The notes: generated by a model from the letters alone, not told the origin. DNA of 15,538 nt from an uncultured Lachnospiraceae bacterium (GCA_947594335.1 CANQEC010000034.1:1-15538), one strand, 5' to 3'. Counted from the stretch's first letter, positions 8,204 to 15,240 are shown. Numbers and translations: made by a program.

Positions 8204-8286
8204 TTTACATGATCCTTTCTTAATACTATGATGGATATAACTTTTGACCCCAACATCATGTCTTTTCAGGCAGCAGCCGCAAAGGA

Positions 8287-8979
8287 TTACTGTCCATAGT
8301 AGGCGTTGGCGCCGTGCTTTCTCAGGAAATGCTTGTCCTTGATGGAATCCGGAGCCGGAACGACGCGCGGGTTGATCATTTCGGTCCTGGCCGCCATTTT
8401 TGCAACTTCCTCGAGAACGACAGAGTTGTGTACGGCTTCCGCGCCGTCCTTGCCCCAGGTGAAAGGTCCGTGGTTCTTGCACAGAACAGCCGGAACAAAG
8501 ACAGGATTGATGCCTCTCGTCCGGAAAGTCTCAATGATCACAAGACCGGTGTTGCGCTCGTACGCCTCGTCGATCTCCTCGGGAGTCAGGTTGCGCGCGC
8601 AGGGAATCGGGCCGTACATATAGTCCGCATGGGTTGTCCCGTAGCAGGGGATGTCTCTTCCGGCCTGGGCCCAGGAGGTAGCCCACGGAGAGTGGGTATG
8701 TACAACGCCGCCGATTTCCGGGAAAGCTTTGTACAGCTCCAGGTGGGTCGCCGTATCAGATGACGGTTTGTATCTGCCTTCCACACGGTTGCCGTTAAGA
8801 TCCATGAGCACCATATCGTCGGGCGTCAGCTTCTCGTAATCGACGCCGCTCGGCTTGATCGCGAACAGTCCGCTCTCACGGTCGATCTCACTTACGTTGC
8901 CCCAGGTATATGTCACAAGACCATGGCGCGGCAGCTCCATATTTGCTTCGTAGACGCGTTTCTTGAGTTCTTCTAACAT
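8287..8979 (-). CDS. L-ribulose-5-phosphate 4-epimerase (AraD/UlaF/SgbE class)
   Basis: Converts L-ribulose 5-P to D-xylulose 5-P in the cytoplasm by retro-aldol/aldol chemistry; class II aldolase family. Length 230 residues, against 231 for E. coli AraD. The zinc ligands line up: Asp75, His94 and His96 in VVHTHSPWA, and His170 in CKNHGPF. The acid/base candidates Asp119 (TTHADYMYGP) and the C-terminal tyrosine in AYYGQ are also present. The start at 8979 follows an AGGAGG seven bases upstream. In an ascorbate locus it fills the UlaF role (last epimerisation before the transketolase), but sequence alone cannot exclude that it also serves L-arabinose. A possible promoter (9020-9048) suggests it may also be transcribed independently of ulaE. 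Confidence 0.93.
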   Translation of the reverse strand: MLEELKKRVYEANMELPRHGLVTYTWGNVSEIDRESGLFAIKPSGVDYEKLTPDDMVLMDLNGNRVEGRYKPSSDTATHLELYKAFPEIGGVVHTHSPWATSWAQAGRDIPCYGTTHADYMYGPIPCARNLTPEEIDEAYERNTGLVIIETFRTRGINPVFVPAVLCKNHGPFTWGKDGAEAVHNSVVLEEVAKMAARTEMINPRVVPAPDSIKDKHFLRKHGANAYYGQ

Positions 8980-9019
8980 AAGTTCCTCCTTGAAAAAATA
9001 AAATTGCTGCGTTGTTATT

Positions 9020-9048
9020 ATAATACTCTCATTTATGGGTTCAGTCCA
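9020..9048 (-). promoter_or_regulatory. Possible promoter for the 4-epimerase/transketolase genes
   Basis: On the minus strand TGGACT (9048-9043) and TATTAT (9025-9020) are 17 bases apart; an overlapping TATAAT lies at 9022-9017. It is about 40 bases ahead of the 4-epimerase start. The -35 match is moderate. Confidence 0.35.
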
Positions 9049-9056
9049 GCATAAAT

Positions 9057-9094
9057 AAAAACTTTCATGCTGTTTTTCATTTTTCGCTGCATGA
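9057..9094 (-). terminator. Weak terminator-like hairpin after the propeller gene
   Basis: Six-base arms (GCATGA at 9089-9094, TCATGC at 9065-9070) enclose an 18-base A-rich loop and, reading leftwards, are followed by AAGTTTTTATTT. The stem is short, so partial termination at best. It would lower 4-epimerase/transketolase expression relative to ulaE. Confidence 0.3.
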
Positions 9095-9110
9095 GCGGGA
9101 GTTCACGCAA

Positions 9111-10175
9111 TTATTCTGTTACCGTGTACAGAGCCACTTCGTCGATCTCGCGGTTTGTCGCCACGATCACGTCTTTTCCGTCCTTGTTCACGAAATGCAT
9201 CGCGTTTGCGCAGCCGGTATTTTTGTCAATGTATTCGGTTTTGTAGGTGCCTGCCTCTTTGTCCCAGGTGATGGCGATCGTGTTCTTTGTTCCCTTTCTC
9301 CAGCCGACGATCCAGGTATTCTGTCCAAGCATCTCGCATGCCCAGGTCGCGTGAACCATCTCGGTCTCGGCTTCCGGATCGCCGTATTTCCACTGCGGGA
9401 CGTAGTTTCCGTGCTCGTCGAGGTGGTAGATCGTGATGGAGTTTCCGTGGAACGGGCTGATGCAGCCGAGCTCCAGCTTTCCGTCGCCGTCGAAATCGAT
9501 CAGGACGGAGTCGCTCGACGGAACGGAGCAGACCTGTGTTACGGTCCAGTCGGCGCCCTGTACAGCGGGCGGATCAAAGATGAAAGTGCCTTCCTCGCAG
9601 CCGACAAGCGCCGCGTCGTGTCCGCCGTGCCGGATAAGAGAGTAGCCGTGGTTTTTGAGCATGCCGTCCTTGATCAGCGTCAGCGCAAGCGGATGATCCT
9701 CATCAAAGGCGGAGAGATCCGACGGGAGAACGGCGCCGTAGCATGCGCCCGGGAAGCGCCAGTCATTCTTGTACTCGTGACCGGTCTTCAGGCAGCAGAC
9801 GATCAGGTAGTTTGTGCCGCCGCTTGTAAGGATGCCGAATCTGTGAACGAACGGTGCGCTGCAGAGCGTGCGTACTTCCCAGTTGTCCTTTTCCTTCGGG
9901 GTGACGATCACGATCTTCGCGTTGAGGGAATCGTTCGGTGAGTAGAACTGATGGGTGGCGAGGAACTGTCCGTCGGAACCAGGAACCTGCGTCATGGTCA
10001 TGACTCCGCCCGGCTCGGTCCAGACGGTCTCAAGCTGCGTGCCGTCCTCCGCGAAGAGATAGCACGGATCATGCTTTTCGGCTGCCACAAGGAAGCAGTT
10101 CTCCCCTTTGTATTTGAGGGCTGATATTGCATAGCATTTATTCAGATTGGAAATGACTTTTTTTTCAACTTTCAT
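9111..10175 (-). CDS. Unrecognised cytoplasmic seven-bladed beta-propeller-like protein (VCBS/FG-GAP-like) in the ascorbate operon
   Basis: I do not recognise a named family. The 354 residues have no signal peptide or membrane helix. About seven repeats of 40-60 residues can be read, starting near 12, 57, 110, 175, 221, 272 and 322. One carries a clear FG-GAP/VCBS-type calcium-loop motif, DFDGDGKLEL (227-236); the others keep the hydrophobic pattern before a Gly or Cys (for example YLIVCC, AALVGC, WIVGW) but lose the acidic loop. His111, His176 and His275 fall at equivalent positions about 12-13 residues before that strand in blades 3, 4 and 6, which would point them at the central channel. 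The start at 10175 follows GGAGG with an eight-base spacer. It sits 67 bases after ulaE and before the 4-epimerase, inside the catabolic operon. A sugar-acting enzyme or a metabolite-binding protein is possible. Function is unknown. Confidence 0.85.
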   Translation of the reverse strand: MKVEKKVISNLNKCYAISALKYKGENCFLVAAEKHDPCYLFAEDGTQLETVWTEPGGVMTMTQVPGSDGQFLATHQFYSPNDSLNAKIVIVTPKEKDNWEVRTLCSAPFVHRFGILTSGGTNYLIVCCLKTGHEYKNDWRFPGACYGAVLPSDLSAFDEDHPLALTLIKDGMLKNHGYSLIRHGGHDAALVGCEEGTFIFDPPAVQGADWTVTQVCSVPSSDSVLIDFDGDGKLELGCISPFHGNSITIYHLDEHGNYVPQWKYGDPEAETEMVHATWACEMLGQNTWIVGWRKGTKNTIAITWDKEAGTYKTEYIDKNTGCANAMHFVNKDGKDVIVATNREIDEVALYTVTE

Positions 10176-10205
10176 TTGGGTTACCTCCGAAAAATATACT
10201 GTTGG

Positions 10206-10228
10206 GGCAGGGCGTGCCGCGTCCTGCC
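10206..10228 (-). other. Intercistronic stem-loop between ulaE and the propeller gene
   Basis: GGCAGG (10206-10211) pairs with CCTGCC (10223-10228), extended by two further G-C pairs past one mismatch. No T-run follows. It could stabilise or process the transcript between the two genes. Evidence is the inverted repeat only. Confidence 0.35.
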
Positions 10229-10242
10229 TGTATGCTCTGTGT

Positions 10243-11091
10243 TCAGACTGTCTGCTGTCTGTCCAGGATCGCGCTCATGCTGCTGCAGGCAAATTTGATG
10301 TCGTCCTTCCAGCTCGCGTTTCCGACGTCCCACATTTCGGTGACGTAGCGCCTGATCCCGAGATCCCATGCTTTGGCGATGACAGATTCAAAATCCACAT
10401 GCCCCGTAAGGAAGGGGATCTCTCTGAATTTTCCCGGAACCGTCTCTTTTAAATGAAGCGCAAAAATATGGCCTCGCCCGGTTTCAAGGTCGTCCAGCAC
10501 GCTGGTATGGCTGTCAACGGCGGCGTTTGTCAGATTTCCGGAATCAGGATAGACGCCAAGATAGGGGCTGCCGACGATATTGACGTATTTCATGGCCTTT
10601 TCGGTCGTGTTCATAAACGCGGTCTCCATGGTTTCAAATCCCATGACGATTCCCTTTGCGGCGGCCATAAGTGTGGCTTTTTTCAGATTTTCGCGGAAGA
10701 GACGTTCGCTTTCCTCGGTTCCCTGCTCATAATAAACGTCATAGCCTGCGAGCTGAATGATCCGGATGCCCAGATCGTCCGAAAGCTGTATCGCTTTCTC
10801 CATGATCTCCATGCTGCGTCTGCGGATTTCGGGATCGGAGGAACCGAACGGGTACTTGCGGTGGCCGGAAAGGCACATGCTCCGAAGAGGGATTCCGGTC
10901 TCGCGCATGGTCCGGATCAGTTCAAGACGTTCGTCGCTGCTCCACTCAAGGCGCGCGAGCTTGTCATCTGTCTCATCAATGCTGATCTCGACAAAATCGT
11001 AACCGCATTCCTTCGCGCATTCAAGCTTTTCTTTCCAGCTTAAGGTTTTGGGCATGGCCTTTTCATACAGGCCGATCGAGTATGCTTTCAT
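10243..11091 (-). CDS. ulaE: L-ribulose-5-phosphate / L-xylulose-5-phosphate 3-epimerase
   Basis: Interconverts L-xylulose 5-P and L-ribulose 5-P in ascorbate catabolism; a cytoplasmic TIM-barrel enzyme of the xylose-isomerase-like family. Length 282 residues, against 284 for E. coli UlaE. The metal-binding set is recognisable: Glu153 in GFETME, Asp183 in YPDSGN, His213 in ALHLKET and Glu252 in VTEMWD. The opening MKAYSIGLYEKAMP and the SMCLSGHRKYPFGS segment (71-85) are characteristic of UlaE/SgbU. The start at 11091 follows an AAAGGAAGG in the leader. It is the first gene of the leftward unit, facing ulaG across the control region, with a promoter proposed at 11302-11330 and therefore a leader of about 200 bases. 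Confidence 0.93.
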   Translation of the reverse strand: MKAYSIGLYEKAMPKTLSWKEKLECAKECGYDFVEISIDETDDKLARLEWSSDERLELIRTMRETGIPLRSMCLSGHRKYPFGSSDPEIRRRSMEIMEKAIQLSDDLGIRIIQLAGYDVYYEQGTEESERLFRENLKKATLMAAAKGIVMGFETMETAFMNTTEKAMKYVNIVGSPYLGVYPDSGNLTNAAVDSHTSVLDDLETGRGHIFALHLKETVPGKFREIPFLTGHVDFESVIAKAWDLGIRRYVTEMWDVGNASWKDDIKFACSSMSAILDRQQTV

Positions 11092-11133
11092 GCATCAACC
11101 TTCCTTTCTGTTATGCGGATCCGCGGGATATCT

Positions 11134-11166
11134 GCCCGGCTCCGGCTAAAAGGACATCCGGCGGGC
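11134..11166 (-). other. G+C-rich leader hairpin upstream of ulaE
   Basis: GCCCG (11134-11138) and CCGG (11142-11145) pair with CCGG (11158-11161) and CGGGC (11162-11166), leaving a three-base bulge and a loop of about 12 bases. It falls in the predicted ulaE leader, about 30 bases ahead of the ribosome binding site, without a T-run. A regulatory role is speculative. Confidence 0.3.
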
Positions 11167-11301
11167 TCCGCTGTGTGCTGTTTATATGTCATATGCCGAG
11201 GAAACGACCGCTCATTGAATGAACATAAAAACGAAACAATGGGATGGACATTATTGAGACGATTTAAACACGATATATGAACATATAAAATTGTAAATAA
11301 G

Positions 11302-11330
11302 ATTATACTAGTCATAAATACCATTTTCAA
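11302..11330 (-). promoter_or_regulatory. Predicted promoter of the leftward ulaE operon
   Basis: On the minus strand TTGAAA (11330-11325) and a perfect TATAAT (11307-11302) are separated by 17 bases, the optimal spacing. The predicted start is near 11295, giving a leader of about 200 bases before ulaE. A TGAACATATAAAA motif covers about +5 to +17. Confidence 0.6.
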
Positions 11331-11579
11331 GTAGTAAAACAAAACATTTATACGTGATTTTGAATTTTTGTTAAAAACGTAAAAATAAAAAATCGTTAAA
11401 ATGACGAAAAAAACGATCATAAAATCTAAAATTTCCGGAAACAGAATCGGATAAAAAAGAGAAAAAACCTGATAAATAAAGGATTTTCAGCGATCTAAAA
11501 AGAGTGTCAACATGCACAAAAATAAAAATAAAACAAACCAAAAAACTGGTAATGAACATATAATCAAACAAACAAGGTA

Positions 11580-11608
11580 TTGCATTTTTATGTTGATTAC
11601 GCTATAGT
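11580..11608 (+). promoter_or_regulatory. Predicted promoter of the rightward ulaG-C-A-B operon
   Basis: TTGCAT (11580-11585) and TATAGT (11603-11608) are 17 bases apart. The predicted start near 11615 gives a short leader containing the GGAGG (11631-11635) of ulaG. A reversed AACATAAAAA motif lies in the spacer and a forward one right after the start. Confidence 0.6.
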
Positions 11609-11646
11609 TATTGGCAAGAAAACATAAAAAGGAGGAGTAATCCAAG

Positions 11647-12750
11647 ATGAGCAAAGTTTCTGAAATGACTCGTGAAAAATGGATCATGAGTACGTTTCCC
11701 GAATGGGGCACCTGGCTGGTTGAAGATATTGAAAACGCGGTAGTTGAACCTGGCAATGTCGCCATGTGGTGGCTGGGATGTACGGGCGTGTGGTTCAAGA
11801 CTCCGGGAGGAGCGAACATCACGATCGATCTGTGGTGCGGAAACGGCAAGCGTACACACGGAGACAACAAGATGAAGCCGGGACACCAGATGGCAAATAT
11901 GTGCGGCGGCCGTCTGATGCAGCCGAACCTGCGCAACGTACCGTTTGTGATTGATCCGTTTGCGTTCAAGCAGGTGGACGCGGTTCTTGCGACTCACTAT
12001 CATCAGGATCATATGTCCGCAGAGTGGGCGGCGCATGTGCTTCAGAGCAATATGACGACGACGGATGAGAACGGCAAAGAGATCCCCGTACCGTTCATCG
12101 GACCGAAGAAGTCCGTTGAGACATGGGTAAAATGGGGCGTTCCCGAAGACCGCTGCGTGACGGTAAAGCCGGGCGATGTGATTAAGATCAAGGATCTCGA
12201 GATCGTATGCCTTGACAGCTTTGACCGTACCTGTATCGTAACGACGGATTCCACCGGCGAGGACCGTGAGGAGCTGACCGGCGTCTGCCCGACCGATATG
12301 GATGAGAAGGCAGTCAACTACCTTGTGAAGACTCCGGGCGGAAACATCTATCACTCAGGAGATTCTCATTTCTCCATCTATTTCGCGAAGCACGGAAAGG
12401 ATTACGATATCGACGTGGCGTTCGGTTCCTTCGGTGAGAACCCGATCGGTATGCAGGATAAGATGACCTCCATCGACGTTCTTCGTATGGCGGAGAACCT
12501 GCAGTGCAAGGTGGTTATCCCGATCCACTGGGATGTATGGACGAACTTCCAGGCGGACTGCGAGGAGATCAAACTTCTCTATGATTTCAAGAAGGACCGC
12601 AATGAGTACAAGTTCCATCCGTTCTTCTGGCAGGTAGGCGGAAAGTATGTATATCCGCAGGATAAGGATAAGATCTACTATCATCACCGCAGAGGATTTG
12701 AGGACTGCTTCGAGCATCCGCAGAACATTCCGTACAGGTCCTGCCTGTAA
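11647..12750 (+). CDS. ulaG: L-ascorbate-6-phosphate lactonase
   Basis: Hydrolyses L-ascorbate 6-phosphate, the product of PTS uptake, to 3-keto-L-gulonate 6-phosphate; a cytoplasmic metallo-beta-lactamase-fold enzyme. Length 367 residues, against 354 for E. coli UlaG, with extra residues around 137-148 and 200-212. The metal site is intact: THYHQDH (His117, His119, Asp121, His122), HSGDSH (His236, Asp239, His241) and His294 in IPIHWD. The opening (STFPEWG at 15-21, MWWLGCTG at 40-47) and the PNLRNVPFVIDPFA segment (93-106) are strongly UlaG-like, which makes ascorbate the best-supported substrate of this locus. GGAGG at 11631-11635 precedes the ATG by 11 bases. It is first in the rightward unit, 27 bases ahead of ulaC. 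Confidence 0.95.
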   Translation: MSKVSEMTREKWIMSTFPEWGTWLVEDIENAVVEPGNVAMWWLGCTGVWFKTPGGANITIDLWCGNGKRTHGDNKMKPGHQMANMCGGRLMQPNLRNVPFVIDPFAFKQVDAVLATHYHQDHMSAEWAAHVLQSNMTTTDENGKEIPVPFIGPKKSVETWVKWGVPEDRCVTVKPGDVIKIKDLEIVCLDSFDRTCIVTTDSTGEDREELTGVCPTDMDEKAVNYLVKTPGGNIYHSGDSHFSIYFAKHGKDYDIDVAFGSFGENPIGMQDKMTSIDVLRMAENLQCKVVIPIHWDVWTNFQADCEEIKLLYDFKKDRNEYKFHPFFWQVGGKYVYPQDKDKIYYHHRRGFEDCFEHPQNIPYRSCL

Positions 12751-12777
12751 TCGGGAAAGTATAAGGAGGATAACGTT

Positions 12778-13263
12778 ATGGCTACAGTATTGCAGACGAT
12801 CGTCGAGAAGAAGCACTACCGCTTTATCGACGGCGAGGGTGTAACCTGGCAGGAGGCTGTCCGCTTAAGCGCGGAGTCCCTGGTAGAAGACGGCAGCGTG
12901 GATGCGGATTATTACAAACAGATCGTCGCCTGCATCGAGAAGTACGGTCCGTATGTAGTGTTCGAGCACAATGTGGCAATGCCGCATACTCAGGAGAACG
13001 CGACGGGCGCTCATAAGACGGGCATCGGATTTATGGTATCAAAGAAGCTGATCAGTTTCGGCAAAGATGAGGACGGAGAGGAAAAAGAGGCCAATCTTTT
13101 CTTTACCCTTTCCTCAACAAACCCGGATGAGCATATGAACAATATCCAGCAGCTTTCCGCGATCTTCATGAATGAAGAGCTGCTCGACGCGCTTGCGGCT
13201 GCCGAGACACCGGAAGATATTCTCGAGGCGGAGAAGAAGTATCCGTGCGAGGAAGATATGTGA
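12778..13263 (+). CDS. ulaC: Ascorbate-specific PTS IIA component
   Basis: Cytoplasmic phosphocarrier (161 residues; E. coli UlaC is about 155) of the fructose/mannitol-type IIA fold. It accepts phosphate from HPr and passes it to the IIB protein encoded downstream. The phosphorylated histidine is His70 in the motif FEHNVAMPHTQ. Conserved surroundings include the following TGIGFMVSKK segment. An AAGGAGGA at 12763-12770, seven bases from the ATG, fixes the start. It lies between ulaG and the IIC gene, with 56 bases to the latter; both gaps lack obvious terminators, so one transcript is likely. Specificity for ascorbate is taken from the neighbours; the IIA domain alone would not show it. Confidence 0.92.
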   Translation: MATVLQTIVEKKHYRFIDGEGVTWQEAVRLSAESLVEDGSVDADYYKQIVACIEKYGPYVVFEHNVAMPHTQENATGAHKTGIGFMVSKKLISFGKDEDGEEKEANLFFTLSSTNPDEHMNNIQQLSAIFMNEELLDALAAAETPEDILEAEKKYPCEEDM

Positions 13264-13319
13264 GACAAAGAGAGTTTTTCCGAATATACAAAAATTAAGA
13301 TGAAATAAGGAGAAAAGCT

Positions 13320-14816
13320 ATGGTAGTATTAAATGTGTTAAACGCCATCTGGACGTTCTTCGCAACCTATGTGCTGCAGAAGGCTCCTTACATGGTAGGT
13401 TTCCTGACACTGTTGGGTTACTGCCTGATGGGCAAAAAATGGTATGATACACTTGCGGGTACGCTGAAGGCCATCATCGGTATGCTGATCCTGAACGCAG
13501 GTTCCGGCGGACTGACCAATACGTTCCGTCCGATCCTCGCGGGCCTGAAGGACCGCTTCAATCTGACCGCGTGCGTGATCGACCCGTACTATGGACAGAA
13601 CGCTGTTACGGCGGGCGTTGAGGAGGTCTTCGGAAAAGGCTTCTCACAGGCGATGACGCTGCTTCTGATCGCGTTCATCGTCAACATCCTGCTTGTGCGC
13701 TTCAACAAGATCACAAAGTGCAGAACGCTGTTCACCACCGGCCATGTGCAGGTGCAGCAGGCTGCGACCGCTTACTGGCTGATCATGTTCGCCCTTCCGG
13801 GCCTGCTTGAGAACAATGTGATGCTGATGGTCGTCATGGCTGTCATCCTCGGCGCTTACTGGGCGGTCGGTTCCAACCTGACGGTTAAGCCGATGCAGGA
13901 GCTGAGCGAGGGCGCCGGCTTCGCGATCGCGCATCAGCAGATGTTCGGTATCCGTCTTGCGTACTTCCTTGCCGACAAGCTCTTCGGAGACAAGGGCGGA
14001 AAGCGCAAAGTGAAGAAGGTCGGCGAGATGGAGATGCCGGGATTCTTCTCAATCTTCAATGAGAACATGGTATGTACCGCTATTTTGATGACCGTATTCT
14101 TCGGCATCATCATGGTAATCATCGGAAAGCCGTTCTTTGTAGAGACCGGCGCAACCACAGAAGGCGAGAACTTCGCGTACTTCTGCTTCAATACATCTTT
14201 GAACTTCGCGGTTTACCTGGCGATCCTGCAGCTCGGCGTCCGTACATTCGTGACAGAGCTGACCGCTTCCTTCCAGGGTATTGCTGACAAGCTGCTTCCG
14301 TCCTCCATTCCGGGCGTTGACTGCGCTGTCTGCTTCGGTTTCGGCGATTCCAACGCCGTTACGTTTGGTTTCCTTGCAGGTCTGTGCGGACAGATCGTTG
14401 CGATCCTTGCTCTGATCGTTATGGGATCTCCGACCATCATCATCTGCGGATTCGTTCCGGTATTCTTCGACAATGCCACGATGGGCCTTGTTGCGAATGA
14501 AAAGGGCGGTCTCAAAGCCTGCCTGATCATTCCGTTTGTCGCAGGTCTCGTGCAGGTATTCGGCGCGGCTCTGATCGCCGGCTGGGTTGGCCTTGCTTCG
14601 TACGGCGGATATCTTGGAATGTTCGACTGGGATACTGTATGGCCGATGTTTACGGTGGTTATGCGTTATCTTGGATATATTGGTGTTGCTGTTGTTGTTA
14701 TCGTGCTTCTCGCGATTCCGCAGATCGAGTACCGTATGGATCCGGAAGGCTACTTCCTGATCACGGAGGATTATGAGGCATATGTAGAGCACAAAGCGAA
14801 AAAAGCGAATAAATAA
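13320..14816 (+). CDS. ulaA: Ascorbate-specific PTS IIC permease
   Basis: Polytopic membrane transporter (498 residues; E. coli UlaA is 465) that moves L-ascorbate inward while IIB phosphorylates it. Many hydrophobic helices run the full length, and family-typical stretches are visible: GYCLMGKKWYDTLAGTLKAI (33-52), ILNAGSGGL, TTGHVQVQQAAT, GFAIAHQQMF, and FVPVFFDNATMGLVAN near the C-terminus. The UlaA/SgaT family fits better than the glucose or fructose IIC families, which lack these motifs. The start at 13320 follows AAGGAG (13307-13312). The extra length relative to E. coli appears to lie partly in the central loop rich in Lys/Gly (DKGGKRKVKKVGEM) and partly in the C-terminal tail. It is followed after 43 bases by the IIB gene. 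Confidence 0.93.
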   Translation: MVVLNVLNAIWTFFATYVLQKAPYMVGFLTLLGYCLMGKKWYDTLAGTLKAIIGMLILNAGSGGLTNTFRPILAGLKDRFNLTACVIDPYYGQNAVTAGVEEVFGKGFSQAMTLLLIAFIVNILLVRFNKITKCRTLFTTGHVQVQQAATAYWLIMFALPGLLENNVMLMVVMAVILGAYWAVGSNLTVKPMQELSEGAGFAIAHQQMFGIRLAYFLADKLFGDKGGKRKVKKVGEMEMPGFFSIFNENMVCTAILMTVFFGIIMVIIGKPFFVETGATTEGENFAYFCFNTSLNFAVYLAILQLGVRTFVTELTASFQGIADKLLPSSIPGVDCAVCFGFGDSNAVTFGFLAGLCGQIVAILALIVMGSPTIIICGFVPVFFDNATMGLVANEKGGLKACLIIPFVAGLVQVFGAALIAGWVGLASYGGYLGMFDWDTVWPMFTVVMRYLGYIGVAVVVIVLLAIPQIEYRMDPEGYFLITEDYEAYVEHKAKKANK

Positions 14817-14859
14817 TAAAACAAAATCATAAAAAGAGATTTGGAAAGGAGTCACTGTT

Positions 14860-15168
14860 ATGGCTAAACTTGATGGAAAGAAACTTCTTGCATGCTGCGC
14901 AAACGGCGCAGGTTCCTCTCTGATGATGGAGAACGCGATTAAAAAAGTAATGACAAAGTACGGAATCAAACCGGGTGAGCTTCGTCACTGCCCGGTATCC
15001 GAAGGCAAGTCAGCTGCGGCGAATTATGACGTTGTTTTCTGTGCCCGCACATTTGCGAAGACATTTGAGGGTGTTGAGAAGAAAGGCACAGTCCTGATCC
15101 CGCTGAAGAACGTTATGTCCGCTCCGGAGATCGAAGGCGCTTTAAAAGACGCAGGCCTGCTTGAATAA
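14860..15168 (+). CDS. ulaB: Ascorbate-specific PTS IIB component
   Basis: Small cytoplasmic phosphocarrier (102 residues, the usual UlaB size) that receives phosphate from IIA and transfers it to ascorbate at the IIC channel. The phosphocysteine loop is LLACCANGAGSS; by family position the acceptor is Cys13, with Cys12 beside it, an unusual doublet. An AAAGGAG at 14845-14851, eight bases from the ATG, supports the start. It ends the rightward operon; an inverted repeat (15200-15240) follows. The order IIA-IIC-IIB after ulaG differs from the E. coli arrangement, in which ulaG is transcribed divergently from ulaA-B-C-D-E-F. Confidence 0.92.
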   Translation: MAKLDGKKLLACCANGAGSSLMMENAIKKVMTKYGIKPGELRHCPVSEGKSAAANYDVVFCARTFAKTFEGVEKKGTVLIPLKNVMSAPEIEGALKDAGLLE

Positions 15169-15199
15169 TTTTTGCCTTAACATTTTTACATTTAACCTG

Positions 15200-15240
15200 G
15201 GAAACCGGAACCGGCATGCAATTTACCGGTTCCGGTTTCC
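15200..15240. terminator. Perfect 15-bp inverted repeat downstream of ulaB; possible terminator without a U-tract
   Basis: The arm 15200-15214 is an exact complement of 15226-15240 around an 11-base loop. No T-run follows in either direction, so it is not a classical intrinsic terminator, but its place 31 bases past ulaB suggests transcript-end formation or 3' stabilisation. A separate 12-bp palindrome (CGCAGGCCTGCG) follows at 15250-15261. Confidence 0.5.

Larger units (their letters stand above)
11181..11630. repeat. Recurring AACATAWAA motif, candidate operator sites
   Basis: Copies: TTTATATGTC at 11181-11190 (reverse), TGAACATAAAA at 11220-11230, TGAACATATAAAA at 11278-11290, TGAACATATAAT at 11553-11564, TTTTTATGTT at 11585-11594 (reverse), and AACATAAAAA at 11621-11630. 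Copies lie just downstream of both predicted transcription starts and inside the ulaG promoter spacer, where a repressor would act. The region is A+T-rich, so some copies may be chance. Confidence 0.4.
11092..11646. promoter_or_regulatory. Divergent A+T-rich control region between ulaE and ulaG (no gene)
   Basis: 555 bases with no believable gene; the small minus-strand frames here are low-complexity, lack ribosome binding sites and encode Phe/Ser/Leu-rich nonsense. The centre (about 11220-11630) is extremely A+T-rich, in contrast with the coding DNA. It holds a promoter for each direction, several copies of an AACATAWAA motif, and a G+C-rich stretch near ulaE (11110-11170) with inverted repeats including the palindrome GCGGATCCGC (11115-11124). 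I found no convincing catabolite-repression (cre) site. Confidence 0.8.

Noticed and set aside
8204..8482. N-terminal extension of the transketolase N-subunit into the 4-epimerase gene
   Set aside because: The extension reads through the end of another gene in a different frame, has no family similarity, and a good start exists at 8203.
11088..11571. Minus-strand small frames in the ulaE-ulaG control region that look like short membrane proteins
   Set aside because: The hydrophobic, Phe-rich content comes from A/T runs; there is no ribosome binding site, and the promoters and motifs explain the region better.
11608..12354. 248-codon minus-strand frame opposite ulaG
   Set aside because: It is antisense to a clearly functional ulaG and shows no recognisable motifs.
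14049..14969. 306-codon minus-strand frame opposite ulaA
   Set aside because: It is a shadow of the IIC gene; the His/Arg/Asn-rich composition is typical of antisense reading of membrane-protein codons.
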